Assembly (NCBI RefSeq): GCF_013248995.1
Contig: NZ_JABRPK010000002.1
Coordinates: 1-64,000, forward strand
DNA from: Frigoribacterium sp. VKM Ac-2836
GTDB lineage: Bacteria > Actinomycetota > Actinomycetes > Actinomycetales > Microbacteriaceae
Direction: 5' to 3'
DNA: 64,000 nucleotides
The translations under genes were made by a program, and so were the position numbers. Below, piece by piece: positions 51,016 to 59,351 of the stretch (position 1 is the first letter of the stretch; each line of letters begins with the position of its first letter). Under the pieces are notes generated by a model. That model had not been told where the DNA came from, did no database searches, and saw nothing but the letters and a program-made list of their open reading frames with translations.

Positions 51016-51861
51016 TCAGCGGTGCAGCGACGCGGTGGCGCCGACCCGACCGCGGGCGACCCGCACGGCGATCGTGACGACCAGCACGACGGCGGCGGCG
51101 ACGATCGCGGCCACCCCGGCGACGGCGTTCTCGGGTTCGCCCGCCAGGCGTCCGACGGCGATCCAGGCGAGTCCCCACGAGAGCGACAGGGCCGGTGCGA
51201 TGCGACCGCGCCCGGCGAGGGCGAGGACCACGCCGACGAGCGCGGCCACACCGAGCACCAGCGACGACCAGAACCCGGCCGCGATGCCGAAGCCGTCGAA
51301 GCCCGCGTCGACCAGGCCGGCGGCGATGTTGGCGACCGTCGCGACGCTGACCCAGCCGAGGTAGAGGCCGAGGGTGCCGTCGGTGACGACCGCGTCGACC
51401 CACCCGCTCGACGCGGTGTGGAACAGGATGACGAAGATGCGCGCGAGCACCAGCAGCAGCGCGACGATCACGACGGCGCCCAGCCAGACGCTGCCCAGCT
51501 GCACGGCGGCGAACAGCCAGGCGGCGTTGAGCAGCAGCGAGGCCGCGACCCAGTAGCCCAGCCGACGGTGACGGGTCACGGCGCGCTGACCGGGCAGGGC
51601 CTGGTAGATCGCGTAGGCGACGAGGCCGAGGTAGATGACGCTCCAGATGCTGAAGGCCGTGGTCGCCGGGGCCACCGTCGTGGCCGTCGCGCTGAGGGCC
51701 CCGCCTGCTGCGTCGGACACCGAGACGCCGCCGAAGGCTCCCGAACCGTAGGCCGCCAGCACGATCGCGAGCACCGCGGTGACGACCACGACGATCTGGC
51801 GGATGACGTCTCGCGACGTCGCGGTCTCGGCAGGGGGACGGTTGCTCGTGTCGGCGGTCAT
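51016..51861 (-). CDS. TspO/MBR-like tryptophan-rich membrane protein
   Basis: 281 aa from ATG 51861; TAGCGT lies 7 nt upstream. About eight hydrophobic helices with conserved Trp/Pro positions: AFSIWSVIYLGLVAYAIYQA, YWVAASLLLNAAWLFAAVQL, LYLGWVSVATVANIAAG. These fit the large actinobacterial TspO-like proteins; ligand (tetrapyrrole-like) and role are uncertain. A 15-bp palindrome upstream suggests repression. Confidence 0.7.
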   Translation of the reverse strand: MTADTSNRPPAETATSRDVIRQIVVVVTAVLAIVLAAYGSGAFGGVSVSDAAGGALSATATTVAPATTAFSIWSVIYLGLVAYAIYQALPGQRAVTRHRRLGYWVAASLLLNAAWLFAAVQLGSVWLGAVVIVALLLVLARIFVILFHTASSGWVDAVVTDGTLGLYLGWVSVATVANIAAGLVDAGFDGFGIAAGFWSSLVLGVAALVGVVLALAGRGRIAPALSLSWGLAWIAVGRLAGEPENAVAGVAAIVAAAVVLVVTIAVRVARGRVGATASLHR

Positions 51862-51868
51862 GAGGGGG

Positions 51869-51874
51869 ACGCTA
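51869..51874 (-). promoter_or_regulatory. leaderless -10 (TAGCGT)
   Basis: Seven nt before ATG 51861 on the minus strand. Confidence 0.45.
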
Positions 51875-51894
51875 GTCGCGCCCGCCCACATTTC

Positions 51895-51909
51895 TCTTAG
51901 TTGCTAAGA
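51895..51909. promoter_or_regulatory. candidate operator (MarR-like palindrome)
   Basis: TCTTAG-TTG-CTAAGA is a perfect 6-bp-arm palindrome in an otherwise GC-rich spacer. It overlaps the -35 region expected for the TAGCGT promoter at 51869-51874. The regulator is not in view. Confidence 0.5.
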
Positions 51910-51942
51910 CGATTGCCAGGGAGGCGCGGTGCGGGCGGACGG

Positions 51943-52404
51943 TCAGCCCACCTGCACGGGCGGCCCCGCGATCAGCAGCACCACGAAGACGACGACCACG
52001 GCGGCGGCCAGCAGCACGAGCGCGAGCACGAGGTGCCCGAGCATCCAGCGCAGCAGTCGGTCGAGCGGGCGCCGGTCGCGCGGGTCGTCCGTCGCCGTGC
52101 GGCGCCACGAGCCGGCGAGGAGACCTCGACGGTCGATCCAGCGCTCGACGGGCAGCGACGCGAACGGCACGACGGCGCTGGCGAGGGCGGCCAGGGTCAC
52201 CCCGGCCGACCAGCGCTGATTGACCGCGACGACGACCCCGGCGACGAGGTAGGCCAGGAACACGAAACCGTGGATCGGCCCGGCCACGCTCACGGGCCAG
52301 TCGCCCACCCGCACCGCGTACTTGAGGATCATGCCCACGATCAGCAGCGACCAGGTCACCACCTCGGCGACGGCGAACGAACGGAAGAGGGCGCGAGGCG
52401 ACAC
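51943..52404 (-). CDS. DUF3817-family membrane protein
   Basis: 153 aa from GTG 52404 with AGGAG upstream. Four helices; ALFRSFAVAEVVTWSLLIVG, GPIHGFVFLAYLVAG and the short helix VVPFASLPVERWID are typical of DUF3817. Function unknown. Confidence 0.82.
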   Translation of the reverse strand: MSPRALFRSFAVAEVVTWSLLIVGMILKYAVRVGDWPVSVAGPIHGFVFLAYLVAGVVVAVNQRWSAGVTLAALASAVVPFASLPVERWIDRRGLLAGSWRRTATDDPRDRRPLDRLLRWMLGHLVLALVLLAAAVVVVFVVLLIAGPPVQVG

Positions 52405-52582
52405 GAGCTGCTCCTGCTGAGGGGCCGACGGGGTACCCCTCCATGCTCGCAGCCCCCGCCTGGACGTCGGCCCGGGGCCGGTCGGGCGCGAGCGAACAGG
52501 AGGCGCGGGGCGCGGTGACCACGCAGCCCGCGTACCCCGTCAGCTGGGTGCCGCGTCGCGCCTCTCCGGTTCGATGGACCGC

Positions 52583-53260
52583 ATGACGACACTCGCGATC
52601 ATCGGAGCAGGCAAGGGGCTCGGCGCTGCCGTGGCCCGACGATTCGGCGCGGAGGGTTTTGACGTCGCGCTCATCTCGCGACACCAGGGCCGGCTCGACG
52701 CCCTAGCCGCTGAGCTCGGAGCCGACGGCATCACCGCCGAGGGCTTCACCGCGGACGTGCGCGACCCGGCGAGCATCGCCGCCGCGCTCGAGCAGGCGAC
52801 CGAGCGGCTCGGGGCGATCCAGGTGATGCAGTACAGTCCGCTGCCGCAGAAGGACTTCATGCGTCCGGTGCTCGAGACCACACCCGCCGACCTGGTCGGC
52901 CCGGTCGAGTTCTCGATCTACGGGCCGGTCGCGGCGGTCCACCAGGTGCTGCCCGGCATGAGATTCTTGCCCGACGGCGGCGGCACCATCCTCTTCGTCA
53001 ACGGCGGCTCGGCCGTCACGCCCGGGGCGAAGGTCACCGGCACGTCCATCGCCTTCGCGGGCCTGACCGCGTACGCGCAGCTGCTGCACGACGAACTCGC
53101 CGACGAGGGCATCCACGTCGGGCAGCTGATCATCCCCGGCGGCATCGAGCCCGAGAGCCGCGACAAGAGCCCGGAGGCGCTGGCCGAGTTGCTCTGGCAG
53201 CAGCACGTCACGCGCGGTGAGTTCCGCACCACGGCGCCCGAGACGGGCACGCCCGCCTGA
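52583..53260 (+). CDS. short-chain dehydrogenase/reductase-like protein lacking YxxxK
   Basis: 225 aa from ATG 52583 (ATG 52574 is an alternative). Rossmann fold with AIIGAGKGLGAAVARRFGAE, an NADP-type basic residue in SRHQGRL, and FVNGGSAVTP. At the usual active site the sequence reads GTSIAFAGLTAYAQLLHDEL: neither the Tyr nor the Lys of YxxxK is present. It may bind cofactor without classical catalysis, or use different residues. Confidence 0.82.
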   Translation: MTTLAIIGAGKGLGAAVARRFGAEGFDVALISRHQGRLDALAAELGADGITAEGFTADVRDPASIAAALEQATERLGAIQVMQYSPLPQKDFMRPVLETTPADLVGPVEFSIYGPVAAVHQVLPGMRFLPDGGGTILFVNGGSAVTPGAKVTGTSIAFAGLTAYAQLLHDELADEGIHVGQLIIPGGIEPESRDKSPEALAELLWQQHVTRGEFRTTAPETGTPA

Positions 53261-53300
53261 CCGCCCGGGCTCGCCGCCCGAGTCCCCGCGGCGGAGCCAC

Positions 53301-53358
53301 GAACCCCGTTTCGAACGATGCACCCCGAAGAAGGGGCGCATCGTTCGAACTGGGGTTC
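53301..53358. repeat. long palindrome between convergent genes
   Basis: GAACCCCGTTTCGAACGATG... pairs with ...GCATCGTTCGAACTGGGGTTC with two mismatches and a 6-nt loop. It overlaps neither coding sequence. Confidence 0.85.
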
Positions 53359-53366
53359 TCAGCGGA

Positions 53367-54728
53367 TCAGGACAGCGACTTCCACAGAGAGGGAGCGTTG
53401 ATCCAGTTCGGGTCGCCGGCCCCCTTGCTGCCCTGCACGGCCTCGAAGAGACGCCCGTCGTGGGCCACGACGTCGCCCTTCTCGTAGGTGCCGAAGGGGT
53501 TCCAGCGCGGAGCCGAGACCTGGTTGTCGTCGTCAGCCGCGTCGGCCTTGGGCGTGCTCACCTCGAGTTCCTGGCTGTGACCGGACTTGTTGCCTGCGGC
53601 GTCCACGGCGCGCACCGTGTAGTGGTATTTCTTTCCGGGCTTGACGGTGGTGTCGTCGAACATGGTCGCGTCCGACCTGAACGTCTTGACCTCGTGCCCC
53701 TCAGTCCGGGTGACGACGTAGTGGTCCACGCCGACGTCGTCGACCGACTCGGTCCACATGAGCGTGACGAGCCGCGGATCGACGGCCATGGCGTGCAGGC
53801 CGGTGGGCTTGGTCGGTGCGGACTCGTCCTTCGCCGGCAGCGCCTTCGTCGTGATCGTGAGCGCGTGGCTCGTGCCCGAGACGTTCCCCGCCGCGTCGAG
53901 TGCCTGCACCTGGTACTCGTAAGCCGTCTCCGCCGAGAGACCCGTGTCGGTGAACTCCGGGGCCGAGACGGAACCGACGACCTTGCCGTCCCTGAGCACG
54001 CGGTACTCGGCCACGCCGACGTCGTCCGTGGACGCCTTCCACCGGATCGTGGCCGAGGTCGTGGCGACGTGATGGGCGCTGAGCCCCGACGGCGTCGACG
54101 GGGCCTGGGTGTCCGGTGCCGACTCGCCCTCGATGTCGACGTCGATGGCGTTGTAGAACGCATTGGGCGTGTCGGCCACGTCCCACACGGCATAGATCAC
54201 GTGATAGCCGTGGTGGTCTGCCGGGACGTCCACGAAGTGCTTCGGGTTCGTCGTGGCCGCGCTTCCGTCGTGCTTGATGGTCGAGATGCGCTGCAGGTCC
54301 GACCGCGTGATGGGGGCGTTCGGGTTCCAGCCGTTCTTGGTGATGTAGTAACGCCACTGGGACGTCTTGTGGGGCGCCGTGTAGTTCCAGTCGATCTCGA
54401 CCGGACCGGCCTTGATCTCGTTCTTCGCCCACAGATCCGACTTCTGCTGGTCCACCTGCGAGAAGGCGGGGACTCCCGCCGACGGCAGATGACCATCGAC
54501 CGGCCCGTCTGCGGGGAACCCCTTCGGAGCCTCGAACGACTGCTTGTCGTAGGCGGCCGCGCCGACCACTCCGGCGTTCGCCGGCATCGCCTGGCGAGCG
54601 ACGAGTTGCGACCCGCTCGCCCCGACCCAGCCGTGCGCACTGGCGGCGGTCGTCAGTCCGAGGGTGGAGACGCCGGCCAGGAGGCCACAGGCGACGACCC
54701 CGGCCACGAAACTGTTCTTCTTCGACAT
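53367..54728 (-). CDS. secreted AA10 lytic polysaccharide monooxygenase with two FnIII domains and a CBM5/12
   Basis: 453 aa from ATG 54728. Signal peptide ends ASA-HGWV, which leaves His32 as residue 1 of the mature copper site; the second ligand is His120 in TAPHKTSQWRYY. DVADTPNAFYNAIDV completes the AA10 core. Two fibronectin type III domains follow (about 210-300 and 305-395), then a C-terminal chitin-binding module (PRWNPFGTYEKGDVVAHDG ... LWKSLS). It oxidatively cleaves chitin (or cellulose) outside the cell. The promoter region upstream is AT-rich. Confidence 0.93.
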   Translation of the reverse strand: MSKKNSFVAGVVACGLLAGVSTLGLTTAASAHGWVGASGSQLVARQAMPANAGVVGAAAYDKQSFEAPKGFPADGPVDGHLPSAGVPAFSQVDQQKSDLWAKNEIKAGPVEIDWNYTAPHKTSQWRYYITKNGWNPNAPITRSDLQRISTIKHDGSAATTNPKHFVDVPADHHGYHVIYAVWDVADTPNAFYNAIDVDIEGESAPDTQAPSTPSGLSAHHVATTSATIRWKASTDDVGVAEYRVLRDGKVVGSVSAPEFTDTGLSAETAYEYQVQALDAAGNVSGTSHALTITTKALPAKDESAPTKPTGLHAMAVDPRLVTLMWTESVDDVGVDHYVVTRTEGHEVKTFRSDATMFDDTTVKPGKKYHYTVRAVDAAGNKSGHSQELEVSTPKADAADDDNQVSAPRWNPFGTYEKGDVVAHDGRLFEAVQGSKGAGDPNWINAPSLWKSLS

Positions 54729-54906
54729 GTAACAACACCTTTTCGCTCGCTGATGAATCTTGCGTACGAAATGTTACGTATCGATTCTTGGTAGCGGCTG
54801 TTAGTGTCGAGGAGGGCAGCAGGACGCACGAGAAGCAGCCGCCCTGCGGGGCGAGTGCGTCGGTCGCTGGTGTGGACCGCACACGAGAGGGCCTCTCGAC
54901 CAAGGC
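54729..54906. promoter_or_regulatory. AT-rich promoter region of the polysaccharide monooxygenase gene
   Basis: Unusually AT-rich for the window around 54735-54800 (CGTACGAAATGTTACGTATC). The minus-strand gene has AAAAGG as ribosome-binding site. The imperfect CGTACG...CGTA repeats could be an operator, but no regulator can be assigned. Confidence 0.4.
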
Positions 54907-55833
54907 TCAGACGCCGCCGAAGCGCTCGGTGCGGACACGGGTCGGCGCGTGCCCGAGTTCGACCAGCCAGCCGGCGACGACCGCCACGAACGAGTTCGCC
55001 CCGCAGACGTAGACCAGCGGGTGCTCGGAGGCCGGCAGCACGAGCTGCTCGAGCTCGTCGCGGGTGAGCCGGCCCGCCCGGCGGTCATGCCCCTCGGGGG
55101 CCGTGCGGCTGTGCACCCAGTCGACGACCAAGGGCGCGGGCTCTTCGCCCGCGACAGAGGGCGGCTTCGATGCGACGAGAGCCGAGGAGGCGCGAGCGGC
55201 CTCGTCGAGCTCCGTCACGAACCATCGAGACCCCGGGTCGCGCACCGAGGCGAGCAACCGCATCGGGGGCGCGTCCCGACCTCGTGCCCGCACCATCGCC
55301 ATCAGCGGCGCGACGCCCGACCCCCCGCCGATCAGCTGGACGGGGGCCGATGTCGGAGGGGCGGCCCCGTCGGGCTCGGGCAACACCGCGTGCACCGCCG
55401 AGTCGGGCTCGAACTCGGTCGGCGGCCACACGAACCACCCGCCGATCGGTCCGCGCACCTCGATCGGATCGCCGGGTTCGGCCGCGTCGACCAGGTAGGG
55501 CGAGACCTCTCCGTCGTCGAGTCGCTCGACCGTGACCTCGATCTGCGGCACCGGGCCCGCGCCTCCTGCAGCCGGGGCACCGGACGCACCCGAAGCCCGG
55601 ACGTCACTGAGCGAGTACGACCGCACCGCCGTGTAACCGTCGTCGGCCGTCAGTCGCAGGTCGACGTGCTGGCCGGCCCGAGCCGGACGAAGGCCGGGCA
55701 CGGCCAGCGTCAGCGAGCGGGCACGCGACGTCTGGGCGACCGACGAGACGATCGTGGCGGGCAACCAGGCGTAGGGGTCACCTGCGGGATGGGGCTCGAC
55801 GACCCCGTCAGCACCGACGGCGGACTCGCTCAC
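54907..55833 (-). CDS. FAD/NAD(P)H reductase (ferredoxin reductase-like)
   Basis: 308 aa from GTG 55833, overlapping the previous stop by 4 bp. FAD-binding beta-barrel with RSYSLSD, followed by the NAD site GGGSGVAPLMAM and the end YVCGANSFV. No 2Fe-2S domain is present. As in related gene pairs, it probably passes electrons to or from the Moco protein encoded just before it. Confidence 0.85.
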   Translation of the reverse strand: MSESAVGADGVVEPHPAGDPYAWLPATIVSSVAQTSRARSLTLAVPGLRPARAGQHVDLRLTADDGYTAVRSYSLSDVRASGASGAPAAGGAGPVPQIEVTVERLDDGEVSPYLVDAAEPGDPIEVRGPIGGWFVWPPTEFEPDSAVHAVLPEPDGAAPPTSAPVQLIGGGSGVAPLMAMVRARGRDAPPMRLLASVRDPGSRWFVTELDEAARASSALVASKPPSVAGEEPAPLVVDWVHSRTAPEGHDRRAGRLTRDELEQLVLPASEHPLVYVCGANSFVAVVAGWLVELGHAPTRVRTERFGGV

Positions 55834-56408
55834 GCGTACCGTTCTTCTTTCCAGGGGTCGCCGTGCGGGTGGTAGCCCATGCTCTCCCAGAATCCGCGGC
55901 GGTCTGTCGCCATGGTCTGGATGCCCTGCAGCCACTTCGCGCTCTTCCAGAAATAGAGTCCCGGCACGAAGAGGCGGGCGGGCCCACCGTGCTCGGCGTC
56001 CAAGGGTCGCCCCTCGTAGGTGTCGACCACCCAGGCCTTGCCCCCGAGCAACTCGCTCAGCGGCAGGTTGGTCGTGTAACCCCCGTGGCTGGTCGCCATC
56101 GCGAACTCGTGGGCGGTGTCGAGACCGTCGAAGAGCGTGTCGAGCGAGACACCGCGCCAGTGCGTGCCGAGCTTCGACCAGCTCGTGACGCAGTGGATGT
56201 CGGTCTCGATCGCCTCGTGCGGCAGGGCCTGGAAGTCGGCCCAGCTGAGGGAGCGTTGCCCGGTCTCGGTCGCGACCTGGAGCTCCCACCGCTTGATGTT
56301 CGGCGTGGGACCGGCCGACAGGACCGGGAACCCGCTCTCGAGGTACTGCCCCGGGGGCAGTCGCGGGTCGGCCGCGCGCCTCCTGCCGAAGCCGGTAAAT
56401 CCTGCCAT
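55830..56408 (-). CDS. sulfite oxidase-like molybdopterin oxidoreductase
   Basis: 192 aa from ATG 56408; its ribosome-binding site lies in a GAGGAGGCGC motif. The Moco domain: metal-ligand Cys in DIHCVTSWSKLGTHWRGV, GGYTTNLPL and GGPARLFVPGLYFWKSAKW. It has no Tat signal and no dimerisation domain, so it is a compact cytoplasmic member of the family. The substrate is unknown. Confidence 0.88.
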   Translation of the reverse strand: MAGFTGFGRRRAADPRLPPGQYLESGFPVLSAGPTPNIKRWELQVATETGQRSLSWADFQALPHEAIETDIHCVTSWSKLGTHWRGVSLDTLFDGLDTAHEFAMATSHGGYTTNLPLSELLGGKAWVVDTYEGRPLDAEHGGPARLFVPGLYFWKSAKWLQGIQTMATDRRGFWESMGYHPHGDPWKEERYA

Positions 56409-56572
56409 GGTGCGCCTCCTCGGAGAGGATCGGGGGTGGTCCGTGCGTGCGTCAGCCTACGCAGGACAGGCGCTGACGCCGCCCATGAGGCTGCGTCCGC
56501 GCTGGGAGAACGTTGACCCCGGCATGGGTGGAGGTCGTACGGTGGATGCAGGTCAATTCGAAAGGACCCCAC

Positions 56573-57193
56573 ATGGCTGAGTACACCCTGCCCGATCTGC
56601 CCTACGACTACTCCGCTCTGGCGCCGCACATCAGCGCGAAGATCATGGAGCTGCACCACTCCAAGCACCACAACACCTACGTCACCGGCGCGAACACGGC
56701 CAACGCCGCCCTCGCCGAGGCCCGCTCGACCGGCGACCTGGCCAACGTCAACAAGCTCGAGAAAGACCTGGCCTTCAACCTCGGCGGCCACGTCAACCAC
56801 TCGATCTTCTGGACCAACCTCACCCCCGAGACCAGCGAACCCACGGGTGAGCTGCTCGAGGCCATCGGCCGTGACTTCGGCGACCTCGAGAAGTTCAAGG
56901 CCCACTTCACCGCCACCGCGCTCGGTGTGCAGGGCTCGGGCTGGTCGGTGCTCGCCTACGACGTGCTCGGTCAGCGCCTCAGCGTCTTCCAGCTCTTCGA
57001 CCAGCAGGGCAACGTGCCGTTCGGCCTCGTCCCCCTGCTGATGCTCGACGTCTGGGAGCACGCCTACTACCTCGACTACCAGAACGTGCGCGCCGACTAC
57101 GTCAAGGCCTTCTGGAACATCGTGAACTGGAGCAACGTCGAGGCCCGCCTCGCCGCCGCGACGACCAAGACCGATGGTCTGATCACGCTCTAG
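56573..57193 (+). CDS. sodA: Fe/Mn superoxide dismutase
   Basis: 206 aa from ATG 56573 with GAAAGGA upstream; a TACGGT -10 candidate lies near 56538. Metal ligands His28, the His of NHSIFW, and Asp and His in [11 protein letters not shown]. It removes superoxide in the cytoplasm. Fe versus Mn preference cannot be decided with certainty. Confidence 0.97.
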   Translation: MAEYTLPDLPYDYSALAPHISAKIMELHHSKHHNTYVTGANTANAALAEARSTGDLANVNKLEKDLAFNLGGHVNHSIFWTNLTPETSEPTGELLEAIGRDFGDLEKFKAHFTATALGVQGSGWSVLAYDVLGQRLSVFQLFDQQGNVPFGLVPLLMLDVWEHAYYLDYQNVRADYVKAFWNIVNWSNVEARLAAATTKTDGLITL

Positions 57194-57213
57194 TCCCAGC
57201 AACCGCACCACGC

Positions 57214-57245
57214 CGACGGCGCGTCCCCTTCGGGGGCGCGCCGTC
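57214..57245 (+). terminator. hairpin after sodA
   Basis: GACGGCGCG(T)CCCC pairs with GGGGGCGCGCCGTC around a TTC loop, 21 bp after the stop. No U-run. Confidence 0.65.
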
Positions 57246-57344
57246 GCCTCGTCCCCGGACGGGACGGCTCCTCCCCAGCCCGCCCGCGTTCGTCCTCAAG
57301 GATGAAAACCCCCGGGAGGCGCGCGCAGCCCGTCGAGGACGCCT

Positions 57345-57350
57345 TACGGT
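57345..57350 (+). promoter_or_regulatory. leaderless -10 (TACGGT)
   Basis: Seven nt before ATG 57358. Confidence 0.4.
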
Positions 57351-57357
57351 CGTCGAC

Positions 57358-58617
57358 ATGGACACCATCCCCGACGACCTGCGCACCTGGGTGCCACGCC
57401 TCGCGGCACCCGTCGCCGCGGCGGTCTTCGTGCTGTTGTGGACGATCGCCGAAGCCGGCCGAGGTGACCTCGTCGAGAACGTGGTCGTGTTCGCCCTGTT
57501 GGGCATCGCCATCGGCCTCTCCGTCTGGATGCCCTGGACGGCCCTCGGCGTGCTCACCGTCGTGCCCGCCCTGCAGCTCGCGGGCTGGGTCGAACCCCCC
57601 GCGTCGACGACGTGGCCCACGTACCTCGCCATCGCGTTCGTGTCGTTCTTCGCGGCCTTCGCCCGGTCGGTCGCCGTCCGCCTGGTCGCCCTGGCGGCCG
57701 CCGGCCTCGCGTCGGGGCTCGCCGCGATCGCCATGGCAGTCCCCACCCTCGCCCGTCCGTACGTCTGGTCGTCGTGGGTCGGCGGCGGGCAGGGCACGCG
57801 CACCGACGTGATCACTCTGGCGGCCTCCCTCTTCGGTGCCGCGGCCGCGGCCTGGGCCGTCGGCATCTTCCTCTCGAGCGTGTTGCGCGTGCGCCGCATC
57901 GGGCAGGTGCTCGAGCTCACCGAGACACGCTTCCACGAGACGGACTTCGAGCTGCGCCTCGCCCACGACCGGGCTCGCATCTCACGAGACGTGCACGACG
58001 CGCTCGCCCACTCGCTCGCGGTGGTCGTGTCACAGGCACAGGGTGCCCTGGCGCTGTCCGCGACCCGCCCCGAGGTCGTCGACCAGGCACTGCGCACCAT
58101 CGCCGACGTGGGCCGCACCTCGCTCGTCGACGTCCGGCTCCTGGTCGAGCGCATCCAGCAGGACGCCGACGACACGACGCCGCGCGAGACCATCGCCGAC
58201 CTCGACCGGTTGGCGACGACGATGCGCGACGTCGGCATGACGGTGACCCTGCGGCATCTCGGCGACCCCGCCGAGTTGTTGCCCTCGCACGAGCTGGCCG
58301 TCTTCCGGATCGTGCAAGAGAGCCTGACCAACGCGCTCAAGCACTCGGGATCGTCCAGCACGGTCGACGTCGCGCTGGACTGGCGCGGGCCCGGGCTCGC
58401 CCTGCTCGTGACGTCCTCGGGCGACGCCCCGCTCGTGGCCTCGCGCCGCGACACGGGCCGGGGCACCGGCGTCGCGAGCATGTCCGAACGAGCCCGGCTG
58501 GCCGGTGGCTGGCTGACGGCCGAACTCGGCGACGACGGAGTCTTCGTCGTCACCGCGTTCCTGCCCGCACCCGAGCCGATCCGTGTGCTGCAGTCCTGGA
58601 CGGAGCAACCCGCATGA
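57358..58617 (+). CDS. sensor histidine kinase (HisKA_3/NarL type)
   Basis: 419 aa. About six N-terminal membrane helices; dimerisation motif SRDVHDALAHSL with His213; HATPase_c with ESLTNALKHSG and GTGVASMSERARLAGG. It is the first gene of a three-gene operon with 4-bp overlaps. The stimulus is unknown; the third gene's secreted product could be part of sensing. Confidence 0.92.
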   Translation: MDTIPDDLRTWVPRLAAPVAAAVFVLLWTIAEAGRGDLVENVVVFALLGIAIGLSVWMPWTALGVLTVVPALQLAGWVEPPASTTWPTYLAIAFVSFFAAFARSVAVRLVALAAAGLASGLAAIAMAVPTLARPYVWSSWVGGGQGTRTDVITLAASLFGAAAAAWAVGIFLSSVLRVRRIGQVLELTETRFHETDFELRLAHDRARISRDVHDALAHSLAVVVSQAQGALALSATRPEVVDQALRTIADVGRTSLVDVRLLVERIQQDADDTTPRETIADLDRLATTMRDVGMTVTLRHLGDPAELLPSHELAVFRIVQESLTNALKHSGSSSTVDVALDWRGPGLALLVTSSGDAPLVASRRDTGRGTGVASMSERARLAGGWLTAELGDDGVFVVTAFLPAPEPIRVLQSWTEQPA

Positions 58618-59351
58618 CCGACGTCACGACCTCGACGACCCGCCCCGCGCCTCCTGCCCTGGTGAGGGTGATCGTCGTCGACGACCAGCCGCTGTTCGCG
58701 TCGGGGCTGCAGATGTTGATCGAGGCGCAGCCCGACCTGGTCTGCGTGGGCACGGCCGTCGACGGGGCCGCCGGTCTGGCGCTCGTCGAGCGCGAGCGGC
58801 CCGACGTCGTCCTGATGGACCTCCGCATGCCCGTGATGAACGGCCTCGAGGCGACGACGCGCATCGTCGCGGCGGCCGGCACCGACCCCGACTCGACCCC
58901 CCGCGTCGTCGCCCTGACCACCATCCAGCGCGACGAGGCCGTGTTCGGCGCGTTGAAAGCAGGGGCCTACGCGTTCCTGACGAAGGACGCCACGCCCGAC
59001 GAGGTGTTGACGACCATCCGGGCGGCGGCGGCCGGCGAGCCCGTGCCGACCACGGCGGCCGCACTCGACGTGGTGCACGCGTTCGCCGTGGCGACCCCGT
59101 CCCCGACGCGGCGAACCGAACCGCTGGAGGTGCTGTCTCCCCGCGAACGCGAGATCTTCCTCCTCGTGGCGAGGGGCTTGAGCAACGCCGAGATCGCCGA
59201 GAGCGCGTGGCTGAGCGAGGCGACGGTGAAGAGTCACGTCCGGGCGGTGCTGCAGAAGCTGGGCATGCGCAACCGGGTGCAGATCGTGGTCTTCGCCTAC
59301 GAGAACGACCTGATGGGCCCGGCGCCTGCAGACGAGAGGGGCGCACGATGA
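58614..59351 (+). CDS. LuxR/NarL-family response regulator
   Basis: 245 aa from ATG 58614. A 15-residue N-terminal extension containing a GGAGGCGCG-type motif precedes the receiver (phospho-Asp69 in MDLRMPV, Thr in ALTTI, Lys in TKD). The C-terminal LuxR domain is LSPREREIFLLVARGLSNAE, TVKSHVRAVL. It partners the upstream kinase. Confidence 0.93.
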   Translation: MTDVTTSTTRPAPPALVRVIVVDDQPLFASGLQMLIEAQPDLVCVGTAVDGAAGLALVERERPDVVLMDLRMPVMNGLEATTRIVAAAGTDPDSTPRVVALTTIQRDEAVFGALKAGAYAFLTKDATPDEVLTTIRAAAAGEPVPTTAAALDVVHAFAVATPSPTRRTEPLEVLSPREREIFLLVARGLSNAEIAESAWLSEATVKSHVRAVLQKLGMRNRVQIVVFAYENDLMGPAPADERGAR

